From Oscillospiraceae bacterium (GTDB taxonomy: Bacteria; Bacillota; Clostridia; Oscillospirales; Acutalibacteraceae), in the NCBI GenBank assembly GCA_031261445.1, contig JAISJQ010000033.1, forward strand, positions 1 to 38,198: DNA of 38,198 bases, written 5' to 3'. Numbering within the stretch: the first letter of the stretch is position 1; each line of letters opens with the position of its first letter. The position numbers were made by a program, and so were the translations under genes. The notes beneath the pieces are model-generated. The model was not told where the DNA came from. It made no database searches and was given only the letters and a program-made list of their open reading frames with translations. Positions 38,088 to 38,198 of this stretch are shown here, piece after piece.

Positions 38088-38198
38088 CTATCCCGTTAAA
38101 ACATCCAACCCCAAGACTGGCGCGTGAATGACGGCGCGCATGAGATGTTCGGGGAGGGTTCGCTCGGCGTGGCGGCGGTTGAAACGGTAGCACGCTTC
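38088..38198 (-). CDS. IS1595-type transposase, C-terminal fragment cut by window edge
   Basis: The last 36 codons are read leftwards from the edge and end at TAG (38088-38090). The peptide includes ACYRFNRRHAERTLPEHLMR; a (Y/F)RFNRR motif near the C-terminus followed by LLRA-type helix is typical of IS1595/ISXO2-like transposases. The DDE domain would lie to the right, outside the window. Intactness is unknown. Confidence 0.6.
   Translation of the reverse strand, partial: EACYRFNRRHAERTLPEHLMRAVIHAPVLGLDVLTG

Noticed and set aside
37978-38193. Minus-strand frame of 71 codons at the right end
   Set aside because: It spans family A and C repeats; another minus frame here carries the transposase-like YRFNRR motif.
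1-38198. tRNA or rRNA genes
   Set aside because: No cloverleaf with a GGTTCGAATCC-type T-arm or rRNA signature was noticed by eye; a covariance scan would be needed to exclude them fully.

Overview
The window looks like a chromosomal segment of a spore-forming, anaerobe-type Firmicute (Clostridia; the G+C-rich coding and repeat-laden spacers suggest an Oscillospirales or Ruminococcaceae-like lineage, which is an inference). The grounds are SpoIIID, YabP, YabQ and a YlmC/YmxH-type protein, a ribosomal protein L27 with the Firmicutes cleavable leader next to its protease Prp, a GatB amidotransferase subunit, and consensus SigA and SigE promoters. No rRNA, tRNA, CRISPR array or prophage was seen.

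Layout. 1-770: the 5' end of an IS5-type transposase, a 20-bp inverted repeat, and a candidate type I toxin-antitoxin locus (26-residue membrane peptide facing a convergent antisense promoter). 772-4192: trpS, a Cys/Gly-rich protein with a CnaB-like domain, and gatB on the minus strand. 4494-9708: an XpaC-like / substrate-binding+VWA / TelA operon followed by pyrH and frr. 10068-12547: spoIIID (minus), hisE, then yabP-yabQ-divIC-yabR in the order known from Bacillus. 12654-16660: glycosyltransferase, GH27 alpha-galactosidase, two tiny membrane proteins and a dihydrouridine synthase, all overlapping or nearly touching. 16815-20203: ylmC-type gene, then minus-strand miaB, tsaB and rplU-prp-rpmA. 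20803-23280: rpmG-secE-nusG-rplK-rplA. 23292-30962: a DUF4491-type membrane protein, an Rrf2 regulator, a secreted SGNH hydrolase, metF, a CDP-glycerol glycerophosphotransferase-like gene with an alpha/beta hydrolase, a lipoprotein and metY. 31040-37956: ruvC behind a two-subunit ABC exporter (minus), rmuC, and a ZnuA-like lipoprotein. The right edge cuts the 3' end of an IS1595-type transposase.

Themes. Translation and tRNA modification genes dominate (trpS, gatB, frr, dus, miaB, tsaB, ribosomal proteins, secE, nusG), with a sporulation block whose two leading promoters both match SigE at the same spacing. Methionine metabolism is represented by metF and metY.

The most unusual property is the intergenic DNA. 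At least four families of short interspersed repeats fill almost every spacer: (A) hairpins with fixed arms GTAGGGGCG / CGCCCGCTG and a core whose sequence changes while its pairing is kept; (B) CTAGAT-word tracts; (C) ACAATTGTACATTGTTAATTG-word tracts; (D/E) CAGAAGGCAGA and GAGGTTTCAGG-like words. In at least seven genes the stop codon itself lies inside such a tract. The other candidate for a new system is the toxin-antitoxin-like module at 415-728.
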